Below, in pieces: positions 7,626-16,170 of a DNA stretch of 23,516 nt. The notes under the pieces are model-generated. The model worked only from the letters and a program-made list of their open reading frames with translations, had not been told where the DNA came from and did no database searches. The position numbers were made by a program, and so were the translations under genes. Within the stretch, counting starts at the first letter, position 1; each line of letters starts with the position of its first letter. Source of the DNA: an uncultured Paenibacillus sp. (GTDB taxonomy: Bacteria > Bacillota > Bacilli > Paenibacillales > Paenibacillaceae); contig CALAWP010000082.1 of NCBI GenBank assembly GCA_937895345.1, positions 1 through 23,516 on the forward strand, given 5' to 3'.

Positions 7626-7667
7626 CATGCGCTACTCCTATGTGTGCACAGAGTTGGAGGAGCGGAC

Positions 7668-9281
7668 GTGATCCCTAGATATTTGGTAGATGTGGAGCTG
7701 GACAAGCTTCCGGTTGTCGATAAAGACGTTATCGTAATAGGGGCCGGCATTGCCGGTCTTTTTACCGCTATAAGGGCAAGCGAAGACCATTCGGTGCTGA
7801 TGATAACGAAGAAGTCGCTGCTCGACAGCAATACGCGTTATGCCCAAGGAGGCATAGCCGCGGTCATCTCGGAAGACGATTCGCCGGCTTACCACCGGCA
7901 GGATACGCTCATCGCCGGCGCCGGCCTTTGTTCGGGTGAGGCGGTCGACGTGCTGGTGCACGAAGGGCCGAAGGGCGTTCGCAACCTGATCAAGATGGGA
8001 ACCCAGTTCGATCTGGAAAATGGGGAATTTGCGCTGACGAAGGAAGGCGCCCACAGCCAGCGGCGCATCTTGCACGCCAACGGCGATGCGACCGGCTACG
8101 AAATCGTGCGCGCTCTGTCGGAGACGGCGGTGGCCAACCCGAAGATCGAAGTATGGGACGACCATTTCGTTATCGATCTGGTAACGGTCGACGGGGAATG
8201 CTGCGGCGCCATTGTGCAGAAGCCGGGAGGGGAACGTTTGTTCGTTCGCGGCAAAGCGACCATTTTGTGCTCGGGCGGAGCGGGCCAGCTGTACCGTTAT
8301 ACGACCAATCCGGAGGTCGCCACGGGCGACGGCATTGCGATGGCTTATCGCGCCGGCGCCTACATACGCGATGTCGAATTCGTTCAATTTCATCCGACGT
8401 CTCTCTGTTATCCGGGAGCGCCGCGGTTTCTCATATCGGAAGCGGTCCGGGGCGAAGGGGCGGTTCTTCGCAACATGAAGGGCGAAAGGTTTATGGAGCG
8501 TTATCACGAGCAGCTGGAGCTGGCTCCCCGGGATATCGTCGCCCGAGCGATCGTCAGCGAAATGGAGGAGACGAAATCGACCTTCGTCTATATCGACATT
8601 ACGCATGAGCCCCCTGAATTGGTCAAGCATCGTTTTCCGACGATTTACGAATACTGCTTGAAATACGGCCTCGATTTGACATCCGACTGGATACCCGTTG
8701 CGCCTGCGATGCATTATATGATGGGCGGCGTCAAGACGGATCTGAACGGAGAGACGAACATCAAGCGGCTGTTCGCTTGCGGGGAAGTATCGTCGACGGG
8801 CGTTCACGGCGCCAACCGGCTGGCGAGCAATTCGCTGTCGGAAGCGATCGTCTTCGGACGCCGCATCGTCAAGCGCATCAGCGATCTTCCGCCGCTCACG
8901 TCGCAGCCTGCCGTCGCGCCGGAGTCCGAGCGGGGCGGGGTGCCGATTCAAGCGGTTGTGGAACGGAGACTGAAGCTGCAGAAGGTGATGGTGCGTTACG
9001 TCGGCTTGAGACGAAATGAGAGCGGTCTGCTTAAAGGCTTGGAGGAGCTGAAGCGGCAGCTGCCGATCTTTCAGGCCAAGCTGACGGAGCGGGAGCAATA
9101 CGAATTCGCAAATTTGCTTACTTGCGCCCTGCTGACGACGCAGGCGGCGCTGCAGCGGGAAGAGAGCCGCGGCGCGCATTACCGGGACGATTTTCCGCAG
9201 CGTGACGATGCGCAATGGCGCAAGCATACGATATTGCATCGGACATTAGGGATAACCGAGGAGCGGATTGAAGATGTTTGA
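7668..9281 (+). CDS. nadB: L-aspartate oxidase NadB
   Basis: 537-residue FAD enzyme of the succinate dehydrogenase/fumarate reductase flavoprotein family. It oxidises L-aspartate to iminoaspartate, the substrate of NadA. Dinucleotide-binding GAGIAG is at 25-30, the flavin-contacting SNTRYAQGGIAA at 54-65, EGAHSQRRILHANGDATG at 126-143, then VQFHPTSL, ISEAVRGEGAVL and the GANRLASNSLSEA block typical of the family. The GTG at 7668 has GGAGGAG five bases upstream and was preferred to a GTG at 7644, which would add eight residues and has no such site. A small perfect hairpin, AGTAGC-ATGC-GCTACT (7621-7636), straddles the nadA stop. The end overlaps nadC by eight bases. Confidence 0.95.
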   Translation: MIPRYLVDVELDKLPVVDKDVIVIGAGIAGLFTAIRASEDHSVLMITKKSLLDSNTRYAQGGIAAVISEDDSPAYHRQDTLIAGAGLCSGEAVDVLVHEGPKGVRNLIKMGTQFDLENGEFALTKEGAHSQRRILHANGDATGYEIVRALSETAVANPKIEVWDDHFVIDLVTVDGECCGAIVQKPGGERLFVRGKATILCSGGAGQLYRYTTNPEVATGDGIAMAYRAGAYIRDVEFVQFHPTSLCYPGAPRFLISEAVRGEGAVLRNMKGERFMERYHEQLELAPRDIVARAIVSEMEETKSTFVYIDITHEPPELVKHRFPTIYEYCLKYGLDLTSDWIPVAPAMHYMMGGVKTDLNGETNIKRLFACGEVSSTGVHGANRLASNSLSEAIVFGRRIVKRISDLPPLTSQPAVAPESERGGVPIQAVVERRLKLQKVMVRYVGLRRNESGLLKGLEELKRQLPIFQAKLTEREQYEFANLLTCALLTTQAALQREESRGAHYRDDFPQRDDAQWRKHTILHRTLGITEERIEDV

Positions 9282-10158
9282 ATGGACGGCGGGAGGATAT
9301 GACGAAGCGATGCGCCGGCAAATCCGGGAATGGCTTGCCGAAGATGTGGGCAGCGGCGATATAACGACGGAAACGACCATACCGGCCGCATCCCGATCCA
9401 AGGCGCTCATCCATGTGAAGGAAAACGGCATTGCGGCGGGAATACCTGTCGCTCGGCTCGTGTTTGAAGTGGTCGATCCTTCGATTGCGTTCAAGCCGCT
9501 CGTTCGCGACGGAGACGCGGTGGCGAAGGGGACGGTGCTGGCCGAAGCGGAGGGAAGCACGCGCAGCCTGCTGATCGGCGAACGGCTGGCGCTCAATCTG
9601 ATGCAGCGTTTGTCGGGCATTGCGACGAAGACGAGAGCGTACGTAGACGCGCTGCAAGGACTTCCGGTGAGGCTGGTCGATACGCGGAAGACGACGCCCG
9701 GCCACCGGCTGCTGGAGAAATACGCCGTCCGGGTCGGCGGCGGAGCCAATCACCGGTTCGGCTTGTACGACGCGGTCATGATCAAGGACAATCATATTAA
9801 GGGAGCGGGAGGCATTCGGTCGGCGGTGGAAGCCGCCCGCCGGCAAATCCCGCATACGATGAAAATCGAGGTTGAGACGGAAAACATGGAGCAGGTGCGG
9901 GAAGCGCTCGATGCCGGCGCGGACATTATTATGCTGGACAATATGAAGCCCGAACGAATGAAAGAAGCGGTTGCGGAGATTAAGGCCCGCGCTCCTCACG
10001 TCATCGTCGAGGCATCGGGCGGCGTATCGCTGGACACGATATACGGCATCGCCTCCTGCGGCGTGGACGTCATCTCCGTCGGCGGCTTGACGTATTCCGT
10101 TCATGCGCTGGACATCAGCCTCGACTTGAACGAGAAGAAGGGAGGGGAGCCGGCATGA
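9274..10158 (+). CDS. nadC: Nicotinate-nucleotide pyrophosphorylase NadC
   Basis: 294-residue quinolinate phosphoribosyltransferase. It turns quinolinate and PRPP into nicotinate mononucleotide with CO2 release, the third step of NAD synthesis. Family motifs are EDVGSGDITT (23-32), ERLALNLMQRLSGIAT (103-118), DTRKTTPG (136-143), GGGANHRFGLYD (155-166) and KDNH (171-174), followed by EVETE, LDNM and EASGG barrel strands. The ATG at 9274 lies nine bases after GAGGAG. A TTG at 9268 is also in frame but too close to the ribosome binding site. It starts inside the nadB end, and its stop overlaps the coaX start in ATGA, so translation is likely coupled along the operon. Confidence 0.95.
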   Translation: MFEWTAGGYDEAMRRQIREWLAEDVGSGDITTETTIPAASRSKALIHVKENGIAAGIPVARLVFEVVDPSIAFKPLVRDGDAVAKGTVLAEAEGSTRSLLIGERLALNLMQRLSGIATKTRAYVDALQGLPVRLVDTRKTTPGHRLLEKYAVRVGGGANHRFGLYDAVMIKDNHIKGAGGIRSAVEAARRQIPHTMKIEVETENMEQVREALDAGADIIMLDNMKPERMKEAVAEIKARAPHVIVEASGGVSLDTIYGIASCGVDVISVGGLTYSVHALDISLDLNEKKGGEPA

Positions 10159-10931
10159 TTCTCGTCATCGACGTCGGAAATACGAACATTGTGCTCGGCG
10201 TATATCGCGGGAAGGAGCTGCTGCATCACTGGCGGCTCAGTACGAACCGGTCCGGCACGGTGGACGAATACGGCATGAGTCTCCACAGTCTTTTTGCCTA
10301 TGCGGGAATGAAGCTGGACGAAGTGGAGGGCGTTGTCATTTCGTCCGTCGTTCCGCCGCTGATGCGGACGCTGGAGCAGCTGATTACGAAGTATGTCGGC
10401 AAGACGCCGCTCGTGATCGGCCCCGGCATCAAGACAGGACTGAATATCCGGTACGAAAATCCTCGCGAGGTCGGGGCGGACCGGATCGTCAATTCCGTCG
10501 CGGGCATCGAGAAATACGGCACGCCGCTTATTGTGGTCGACTTCGGCACAGCGACGACCTTCGATTATATAGACGAACAAGGCAATTATTTGGGCGGGGC
10601 GATCGTTCCGGGCATCGGCATTTCGACGGAGGCGCTGTATCAGCGGGCGGCCAAGCTCCCGCGAATCGAGCTGGTACGGCCCAAGAGCGTCATCGGACGC
10701 AATCCGGTCACCTCGATGCAAGCGGGCATTGTGTTCGGTTACGCCGGCCAGGTGGACGGCATTGTCGGCCGGATCCGCAACGAATTCGGGGTATCGCCCC
10801 GGGTTGTGGCGACAGGAGGGCTGGCGGAGCTCATTGCCGCGGAATCGGAGACGATCGAGCTCGTCGATCCGCTGTTGACGCTGGAAGGCTTGCGGCTGAT
10901 CTATGAACGCAACAAGGAGGGACATTTATGA
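10155..10931 (+). CDS. coaX: Type III pantothenate kinase CoaX
   Basis: 258 residues, the typical size. It phosphorylates pantothenate in the first committed step of coenzyme A synthesis; type III enzymes belong to the ASKHA fold and are not inhibited by CoA. Motifs are the phosphate loop DVGNTN (6-11), GADR with the probable catalytic D109 (107-110), DFGTATTFD (129-137) and GGAIVPG (147-153). It overlaps nadC and hslO by four bases each (ATGA junctions), the tightest coupling in the operon. In B. subtilis coaX sits between ftsH and hslO, so here the nad genes separate it from ftsH. Confidence 0.95.
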   Translation: MILVIDVGNTNIVLGVYRGKELLHHWRLSTNRSGTVDEYGMSLHSLFAYAGMKLDEVEGVVISSVVPPLMRTLEQLITKYVGKTPLVIGPGIKTGLNIRYENPREVGADRIVNSVAGIEKYGTPLIVVDFGTATTFDYIDEQGNYLGGAIVPGIGISTEALYQRAAKLPRIELVRPKSVIGRNPVTSMQAGIVFGYAGQVDGIVGRIRNEFGVSPRVVATGGLAELIAAESETIELVDPLLTLEGLRLIYERNKEGHL

Positions 10932-11830
10932 CGGAACAGCTGAAAGACATACTTGTTCGCGGTACGGCTTGGAACGGCAAGCTGCGGGTATTTGCCGCGC
11001 GTACGACAACGCTTGTGGAGGAGCTTCGCCGCAGGCACGACACGTTTCCGACCGCGACGGCGGCGCTTGGACGAACGGCGACGGTCGGCGCGATGATGGG
11101 CGCCATGCTGAAGGGTCAAGAGAAGCTGACCATTCAAGTCAAGGGCGACGGCCCGATCGGCCAAATCGTCGTGGACGCGAACGCCGAAGGCGATATTCGC
11201 GGATACGTAGATCATCCGCAAGCGCATCACGGCAGCAACGAGCAAGGCAAGCTGGATGTGGCGGGTGCGGTAGGCACGTCCGGCTATATTCACATCATCA
11301 AGGATTTGGGCTTGAAGGAGCCGTATCGCGGCAGCGTTCCGATCATTTCGGGTGAGCTGGGTGAAGATTTTACGTATTATTTTGCCGTTTCGGAGCAGAC
11401 GCCTTCGGCCGTCGGAGTCGGCGTGCTTGTAGAGCCCGACAATTCCGTCCGCCATGCCGGCGGATTTATCGTGCAGGTGATGCCGGGGATGACCGACGAG
11501 GAGCTGACGCGGCTGGAGCATGCGGTTGGGGCGATGCCTCACGTCACGGCGCTGCTGGACCAGGGCGAGACGCCGGAAGGGCTGCTGCGCTGGCTCGTAG
11601 GCGACGATCTGACGCTGCACGATTCGCTGGAGCTGCGGTTCCAATGCCAATGCTCCGAAGATCGGGTGGGCCAGACGCTGATCAGCTTGGGACAATACGA
11701 GCTGGAGAAGCTGATCCAAGAGGACGGCGAGGCCGAAGTCGTCTGTCATTTCTGCAATGAAGCGTACACCTTTGACCGGGCAAAGCTGACGGAATTGCTG
11801 GAACAGGCCAAACCTAAGGCGAACGAGTAA
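10928..11830 (+). CDS. hslO: Redox-regulated chaperone Hsp33
   Basis: 300-residue cytoplasmic holdase, active when oxidised. The C-terminal redox switch is complete: C240-X-C242 and C273-X2-C276, which bind zinc in the reduced state and form disulfides under oxidative stress. The N-terminal substrate-binding domain shows the family strings GRTATVGAMMGAMLKG (about 48-63), GDGPIGQIVVDA and GDIRGYV. The ATG overlaps the coaX stop. A gap of only 17 bases separates it from the foldase gene. It sits in an operon with iron-sulfur and flavin enzymes, where oxidative damage is a plausible common theme, but this linkage is inference. Confidence 0.95.
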   Translation: MTEQLKDILVRGTAWNGKLRVFAARTTTLVEELRRRHDTFPTATAALGRTATVGAMMGAMLKGQEKLTIQVKGDGPIGQIVVDANAEGDIRGYVDHPQAHHGSNEQGKLDVAGAVGTSGYIHIIKDLGLKEPYRGSVPIISGELGEDFTYYFAVSEQTPSAVGVGVLVEPDNSVRHAGGFIVQVMPGMTDEELTRLEHAVGAMPHVTALLDQGETPEGLLRWLVGDDLTLHDSLELRFQCQCSEDRVGQTLISLGQYELEKLIQEDGEAEVVCHFCNEAYTFDRAKLTELLEQAKPKANE

Positions 11831-11847
11831 CCGGAGGCGCCGATGGG

Positions 11848-12828
11848 ATGAAGAAATTTGAAGTGCTGCGTGCGGTCGTCGTGCTTCAGGCGCTGTGCAT
11901 GATCGCTCTTACCGGCGCGGTCATGGTGAAGGTATGGCCGCTCCCGCAGCTGAGAGGCGACGAAGGGCCGGCGGTAACCCCGCCGGTCAGGTCCGAAAGC
12001 GGAGGCTCCGGCCATTCCGGCGGAGCGGTTGGCCGGATGGAGGAAGCGGCGGCGCAAATCGGCGGGCGCACGATTACGAAGGGCGAGGTTGCGGAGGAGC
12101 TGTTCCGGCAATACGGCGACAAGGTGCTGCGCGAGATGATGCTTCGGACGGCCGTCGAGCTGGAGGCCGGACGTCATGGCTTGACGGTAACTTCTGCGGA
12201 GCTTGACCGCGCTTTGGAGGAAGCGGCGGAAGGCTACGACGGCGTTGAACAATATTTGACGATCATGAAGGACCAGCTTGGCATGGATCGGGAGCAGGTG
12301 CTGGACGACCTTCGCTGCCGGCTGCTGATGGACAAGATTGCGGCGATGGAGATTCCCGTATCCGATGAGGACGTGCAAGCGTTCATGAAGGAAAATCCCG
12401 GGCAGTTCGGGCCTTCGGAGCAGCTTCATCTGCGCTGGATCGTATCCGATTCGGAGGAAGGGATCGGCGAGATTATGCGAAGGCTGGAGAACGGGGAAGA
12501 CTTTGCGGAGCTGGCGCGGGCCTATTCCGTCGACGAATTTACGGCGGAACTGGGAGGCGACTTGGGAGTGATCGAAGCGGACGACCCTTATTATGCGGAT
12601 GCGCTGGAAGCGACCGCCGGACTTCAGATCGGAGAGGTCGTCGGTCCGGTTCCGGCAAGCGGCGGTTACGCGGCGGTGCAGCTGCTGGGAAGAACGATGA
12701 AGGAAGGCTTGAGCGGCGTCGAGCTGGAGGAAGCGGTGCGCCGGCGGCTGGCGCTGGAGAAGGCGCCCCCCTTGGCCTTGCGCGAGGAACAGCTGCTGGC
12801 CCGTTACGGGGCCGTCGTAGTGAAATAG
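11848..12828 (+). CDS. yacD: PpiC-type peptidyl-prolyl isomerase, membrane-anchored (YacD/PrsA-like)
   Basis: 326-residue extracytoplasmic foldase of the SurA/PrsA type, syntenic with B. subtilis yacD. An N-terminal hydrophobic segment (about 8-28) acts as anchor or signal. The cysteine at 17 lies inside it without a lipobox, so it is probably not a lipoprotein, unlike PrsA. A Pro/Gly/Ser linker (about 37-62) follows. The SurA-like N domain (about 66-185) includes GRTITKGEVAEEL. The parvulin domain (about 190-285) shows LRWIVSD, GEDFAELARAYSVD, GGDLGVI and the terminal GPVPASGGYAAVQLLG. The ATG at 11848 has CGGAGG about ten bases upstream. Which secreted clients it serves cannot be told from sequence. 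Confidence 0.87.
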   Translation: MKKFEVLRAVVVLQALCMIALTGAVMVKVWPLPQLRGDEGPAVTPPVRSESGGSGHSGGAVGRMEEAAAQIGGRTITKGEVAEELFRQYGDKVLREMMLRTAVELEAGRHGLTVTSAELDRALEEAAEGYDGVEQYLTIMKDQLGMDREQVLDDLRCRLLMDKIAAMEIPVSDEDVQAFMKENPGQFGPSEQLHLRWIVSDSEEGIGEIMRRLENGEDFAELARAYSVDEFTAELGGDLGVIEADDPYYADALEATAGLQIGEVVGPVPASGGYAAVQLLGRTMKEGLSGVELEEAVRRRLALEKAPPLALREEQLLARYGAVVVK

Positions 12829-12843
12829 GGCGCAACTTCGCTA

Positions 12844-12873
12844 TTGACAATGCAACCGTCGCATTGTTAAGAT
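12844..12873 (+). promoter_or_regulatory. cysK promoter with embedded 21-bp operator-like dyad
   Basis: -35 TTGACA (12844-12849), an 18-base spacer and -10 TAAGAT (12868-12873). The inverted repeat ACAATGC-N7-GCATTGT (12847-12867) is perfect and covers the whole spacer, reaching into the -35. A protein bound there would block RNA polymerase. It does not resemble the B. subtilis CymR box as I remember it. Confidence 0.68.
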
Positions 12874-12925
12874 GGAGGTAGTGAAAACCAACTATTTTTG
12901 TCGGAATAAGGAGGCTTACTGTTTC

Positions 12926-13864
12926 ATGGCGAAAATCGTACAAAGCGTAACGGAACTTATCGGAGATACACCCCTGGTTCGCTTGAACCGTCTCGTACCG
13001 GAAGACAGTGCGGAAATTTATGTCAAGCTGGAATACCAGAACCCTGGAGCCAGCGTTAAGGACCGCATTGCGGTCAGCATGATCGAAGTGGCCGAGCAAG
13101 AAGGCCGCATCAAGCCCGGCGACACGATCGTAGAGCCGACCAGCGGTAACACGGGCATCGGCCTGGCGCTCGTAGCGGCGGCCAAAGGCTATAAGGCGAT
13201 TCTGGTTATGCCGGAAACGATGAGCCTGGAGCGGCGCAACCTGCTTCGCGCATACGGAGCGGAGCTTGTGCTGACGCCTGGAGCGGAAGGCATGAACGGC
13301 GCGGTTCGCAAAGCGGAAGAGCTGGTGAAGGAGAATCCTTCCTACTTCATGCCGCAGCAGTTCAAGAACCTTGCCAACGTGAAAGTGCACCGCGAAACGA
13401 CCGGTCCGGAAATCGTGGAAGCGATCAATTCCCTGGACGGCAAGCTGGACGCGTTCGTAGCGGGCATCGGAACGGGCGGCACGATCTCCGGCGCGGGCGA
13501 AGTGCTGAAGCAGAACTTTAAGGACATCAAGATTTACGCGGTCGAGCCTGCGGCTTCCCCGCTTCTGTCGGGCGGCAATCCGGGCCCGCACAAAATTCAA
13601 GGCATCGGAGCCAACTTCGTGCCCGACATTCTGAACCGCGAGATTTACGACGGCGTCATTACCGTCGAGAACGAGGAAGCGTTTGAATACGCTCGCCGCG
13701 CGGCCAAGGAAGAAGGCATTCTGTGCGGCATCTCCTCCGGAGCGGCGATTTACGCGGCGCTGAAGGTTGCCAAGGAACTGGGCAAAGGCAAGCGCGTCGT
13801 CGCTGTCGTACCGAGCAACGGCGAACGTTACCTGAGCACGCCGCTGTTCAACTTCGAGAACTGA
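12926..13864 (+). CDS. cysK: Cysteine synthase (O-acetylserine sulfhydrylase) CysK
   Basis: 312-residue PLP enzyme of fold type II that makes cysteine from O-acetylserine and sulfide. The PLP lysine is K45 in NPGASVKDR. The substrate loop TSGNTG is at 72-77, the phosphate-binding GTGGT at 182-186, and SSGA (270-273) contacts the pyridine nitrogen. The frame extends upstream to 12872, across the promoter, but the ATG at 12926 has AAGGAGG eleven bases upstream and begins the conserved sequence. It is flanked by its own promoter and terminator, so it is a single-gene unit. In B. subtilis CysK also partners CymR in sulfur control; whether that occurs here is unknown. Confidence 0.96.
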   Translation: MAKIVQSVTELIGDTPLVRLNRLVPEDSAEIYVKLEYQNPGASVKDRIAVSMIEVAEQEGRIKPGDTIVEPTSGNTGIGLALVAAAKGYKAILVMPETMSLERRNLLRAYGAELVLTPGAEGMNGAVRKAEELVKENPSYFMPQQFKNLANVKVHRETTGPEIVEAINSLDGKLDAFVAGIGTGGTISGAGEVLKQNFKDIKIYAVEPAASPLLSGGNPGPHKIQGIGANFVPDILNREIYDGVITVENEEAFEYARRAAKEEGILCGISSGAAIYAALKVAKELGKGKRVVAVVPSNGERYLSTPLFNFEN

Positions 13865-13875
13865 TAAACCGGCGC

Positions 13876-13916
13876 AAGAGCCTTCCATTCTTCGGAGCGG
13901 GAGGCTCTTTTCTTTT
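13876..13916 (+). terminator. Intrinsic terminator after cysK
   Basis: AAGAGCCTTCC (13876-13886) pairs with GGGAGGCTCTT (13899-13909) over 11 bp with one G-U pair, followed by a T-rich tract (TTTTCTTTT) to 13916. It begins 11 bases after the cysK stop. Confidence 0.92.
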
Positions 13917-13930
13917 GCCCGCGGTTTCTG

Positions 13931-13936
13931 TATACT
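13931..13936 (+). promoter_or_regulatory. Weak -10 candidate for the folate operon
   Basis: TATACT at 13931-13936 lies between the cysK terminator and pabB. No good -35 was found at 16-18 bases, because the expected position falls in the terminator T-tract. It is the only promoter-like site I see between the terminator and pabB. Confidence 0.35.
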
Positions 13937-13989
13937 AGGCGAAACAGCTGAAGCTGGTCAGCATGGAATGGATCGGGGGTTTGCGGGCC

Positions 13990-15591
13990 ATGGTCGCGAC
14001 ATGGGAGCAATGGCTTCGTTGGCAAGACGAAGGACGATATACGACGCTGCCTTATTTGCTCAAGCTGCCGTTCCGGGTGGAGGACGGCATCGCTTCCTGG
14101 GAAGAGGTATGGCAGGACGCTTCGCCTTACTCCTTTATATTGGAGAGCGGCAAGACGGGACGGTTCACTTACTTGGGTCTTCACCCGGAAAGCGTCATTA
14201 GCGGCAAAGGGCTGAAGGCGGAAAGCGTCGATTTCGGTCAGATGGACGAGCAATCCGCAGGCAAGCGGAGATGGAGCGGCAAGCCCCTCGACATCGTTCG
14301 CGAATGGATGAGTCCGTGGACCGGGCCGAGACTGGACGACGGTCCCAAATGGCTGGGCGGCTGCGCGGGATATTGGGGTTACGACATCGTGCGTACGATC
14401 GAACGACTGCCGGAGCTGGCCGCCGACGACATCGGCTTGCCCGATTATTTATTTATGCGGATGAACGAACTGTGGATTATGGATCATGCGGATCAGGCCG
14501 TTTATTGCGTCGTTCACAGTCCGGTGCCGGCCGGCGCTTCCCCGGAGGAGCTTCGCGCCGTTTACGAACGGGCCGCGGCCAGAGCCGAAGGCATGGCCGA
14601 TTATTGGCTCACCTGGTTCGAGAATGTCAAGGCGCGGGATAAGGCGATGGAGCGGAGAACGCGCAGGAGCGGGCTGATGGAGCGGGAGACGCTCCATATC
14701 GACGTGGAGTCTGTCGAAGGCATCACGTCCCCTTTTGCCAAGGAAGCCTATATGGAAGCCGTTCGTTCCATCCAACGTTATATTGGGCAAGGCGACGTGT
14801 TTCAGGTCAATTTGTCGCGGCGGCAAAGCCGCGCTTCGAATACGCCTCCGGAGGAGCTGTACGAATGGCTGAGACTGTTCAACCCGTCTCCTTATATGGG
14901 GTTTTTGCGGTGTCCGGAGTTTCAGCTTGTCTCCGCCTCGCCCGAGCTGCTGGTCGAGCTTCGCAACGGGAAGCTCGCGACCCGGCCGATCGCCGGCACG
15001 AGAAGGCGCGGACGCACGGAGGAAGAGGACCGGCGGTTTGCCGAGGAGCTTCTGACGAATGAAAAGGAGCGGGCGGAGCATATTATGCTGGTTGACCTCG
15101 AGCGCAACGACCTCGGGCGGATATCGGCTTACGGGACGGTCAAGGTGAAGGAACTGATGGTGATCGAGCGGTACTCGCACGTGATGCATCTCGTTTCCCA
15201 GGTGGAAGGCGAGCTGGCCGAAGGCAAAGACGCCTACGACGTCATTGCGGCGGCCTTTCCCGGCGGTACGATTACGGGCGCTCCCAAGGTGCGGACGATG
15301 GAAATCATCGAGGAGCTGGAGCCCGTGCGCCGCGGACCTTATACAGGCTCCATGGGGTGGATTGACTACAACGGCGATATGGAATTTAATATTATTATCC
15401 GAACGATGGCGGTAGAGAACGGCGTCGTTCACATACAGGCCGGTGCGGGCATCGTGATCGATTCCGATCCGGAACGGGAATATTACGAATCGCTCAATAA
15501 GGCCAAGGCGCTCTGGAAAGCGATCCAGTGCAGCGAACGGCTGGCCCGGGCGGAGCGTAATCCAGGAATAGAGGAGGACGCGGGAATATGA
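13990..15591 (+). CDS. pabB: Aminodeoxychorismate synthase component I PabB
   Basis: 533 residues from this start. With PabA it converts chorismate and glutamine to 4-amino-4-deoxychorismate for p-aminobenzoate and folate. Sequence alone allows an anthranilate synthase (TrpE) reading: it has PIAGT (333-337) where E. coli PabB has PIKGT with a catalytic lysine. The folate neighbours pabA-pabC-folP-folB-folK decide for PabB. Chorismate-binding family motifs include QGDVFQVNLSRR, SASPELLVEL, DLERNDLGRI, FPGGTITGAPKVRTMEII and GSMGWIDYNGDMEFNIIIRT. The ATG at 13990 has GGGGG ten bases upstream; an in-frame ATG at 13963 would add nine residues but lacks a ribosome binding site. The stop overlaps pabA in ATGA. 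Confidence 0.88.
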   Translation: MVATWEQWLRWQDEGRYTTLPYLLKLPFRVEDGIASWEEVWQDASPYSFILESGKTGRFTYLGLHPESVISGKGLKAESVDFGQMDEQSAGKRRWSGKPLDIVREWMSPWTGPRLDDGPKWLGGCAGYWGYDIVRTIERLPELAADDIGLPDYLFMRMNELWIMDHADQAVYCVVHSPVPAGASPEELRAVYERAAARAEGMADYWLTWFENVKARDKAMERRTRRSGLMERETLHIDVESVEGITSPFAKEAYMEAVRSIQRYIGQGDVFQVNLSRRQSRASNTPPEELYEWLRLFNPSPYMGFLRCPEFQLVSASPELLVELRNGKLATRPIAGTRRRGRTEEEDRRFAEELLTNEKERAEHIMLVDLERNDLGRISAYGTVKVKELMVIERYSHVMHLVSQVEGELAEGKDAYDVIAAAFPGGTITGAPKVRTMEIIEELEPVRRGPYTGSMGWIDYNGDMEFNIIIRTMAVENGVVHIQAGAGIVIDSDPEREYYESLNKAKALWKAIQCSERLARAERNPGIEEDAGI

Positions 15592-16169
15592 TACTCGTCA
15601 TCGACAACTACGACTCGTTTACGTACAATCTGGTGCAATATTTGGGCGAGCTGGGGGAAGAAATCGTCGTCAAGCGCAATGACGAGATCGATCTCGCCGG
15701 CATCGAGGAGCTTGCGCCCGACCATATCCTTATATCGCCGGGGCCCTGCTCGCCGAACGAAGCGGGCATCAGCCTGGAGCTGATCGACCGGTTTAAAGGG
15801 GAAATTCCGATTTTCGGCGTATGCTTGGGCCATCAATCGATCGGACAAGCGTTCGGCGGCGAAGTGGTGCGCGCGGAGAAGCTGATGCACGGCAAGACGT
15901 CTCCGATTGTGCACGACGGGAAAACGATCTTCGAAGGGCTGGAATCTCCGTTTACCGCCACGCGCTACCATTCGCTCATCGTGCGCCGGGAGTCGCTGCC
16001 CGACTGTCTTGAAATCAGCGCGGAAACGGCGGAAGGCGAAATTATGGGTCTGCGCCATAAGGAATATGCGATCGAAGGCGTGCAATTTCACCCGGAATCG
16101 ATTATTACCGATCACGGATTGACGATGCTGCGCAATTTCCTGCGCCATCGGTCCGGCAAGGTGCAGTAG
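15588..16169 (+). CDS. pabA: Aminodeoxychorismate/anthranilate synthase glutamine amidotransferase PabA
   Basis: 193-residue class I glutamine amidotransferase. It releases ammonia from glutamine and channels it to PabB. The nucleophile is C79 in GVCLGHQ, and H168 and E170 in QFHPE complete the triad; the oxyanion region SPGPCSP is at 50-56. In B. subtilis the same protein also serves the tryptophan enzyme TrpE, and no trp genes are present here, so dual use is possible. It overlaps pabB by four bases and is followed by pabC after one base, indicating tight coupling. Confidence 0.94.
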   Translation: MILVIDNYDSFTYNLVQYLGELGEEIVVKRNDEIDLAGIEELAPDHILISPGPCSPNEAGISLELIDRFKGEIPIFGVCLGHQSIGQAFGGEVVRAEKLMHGKTSPIVHDGKTIFEGLESPFTATRYHSLIVRRESLPDCLEISAETAEGEIMGLRHKEYAIEGVQFHPESIITDHGLTMLRNFLRHRSGKVQ

Positions 16170-16170
16170 C

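Noticed and set aside
12872..12925. Longer CysK start at 12872
   Set aside because: This start lies within the promoter -10 and adds 18 non-conserved residues. The ATG at 12926 has AAGGAGG upstream.
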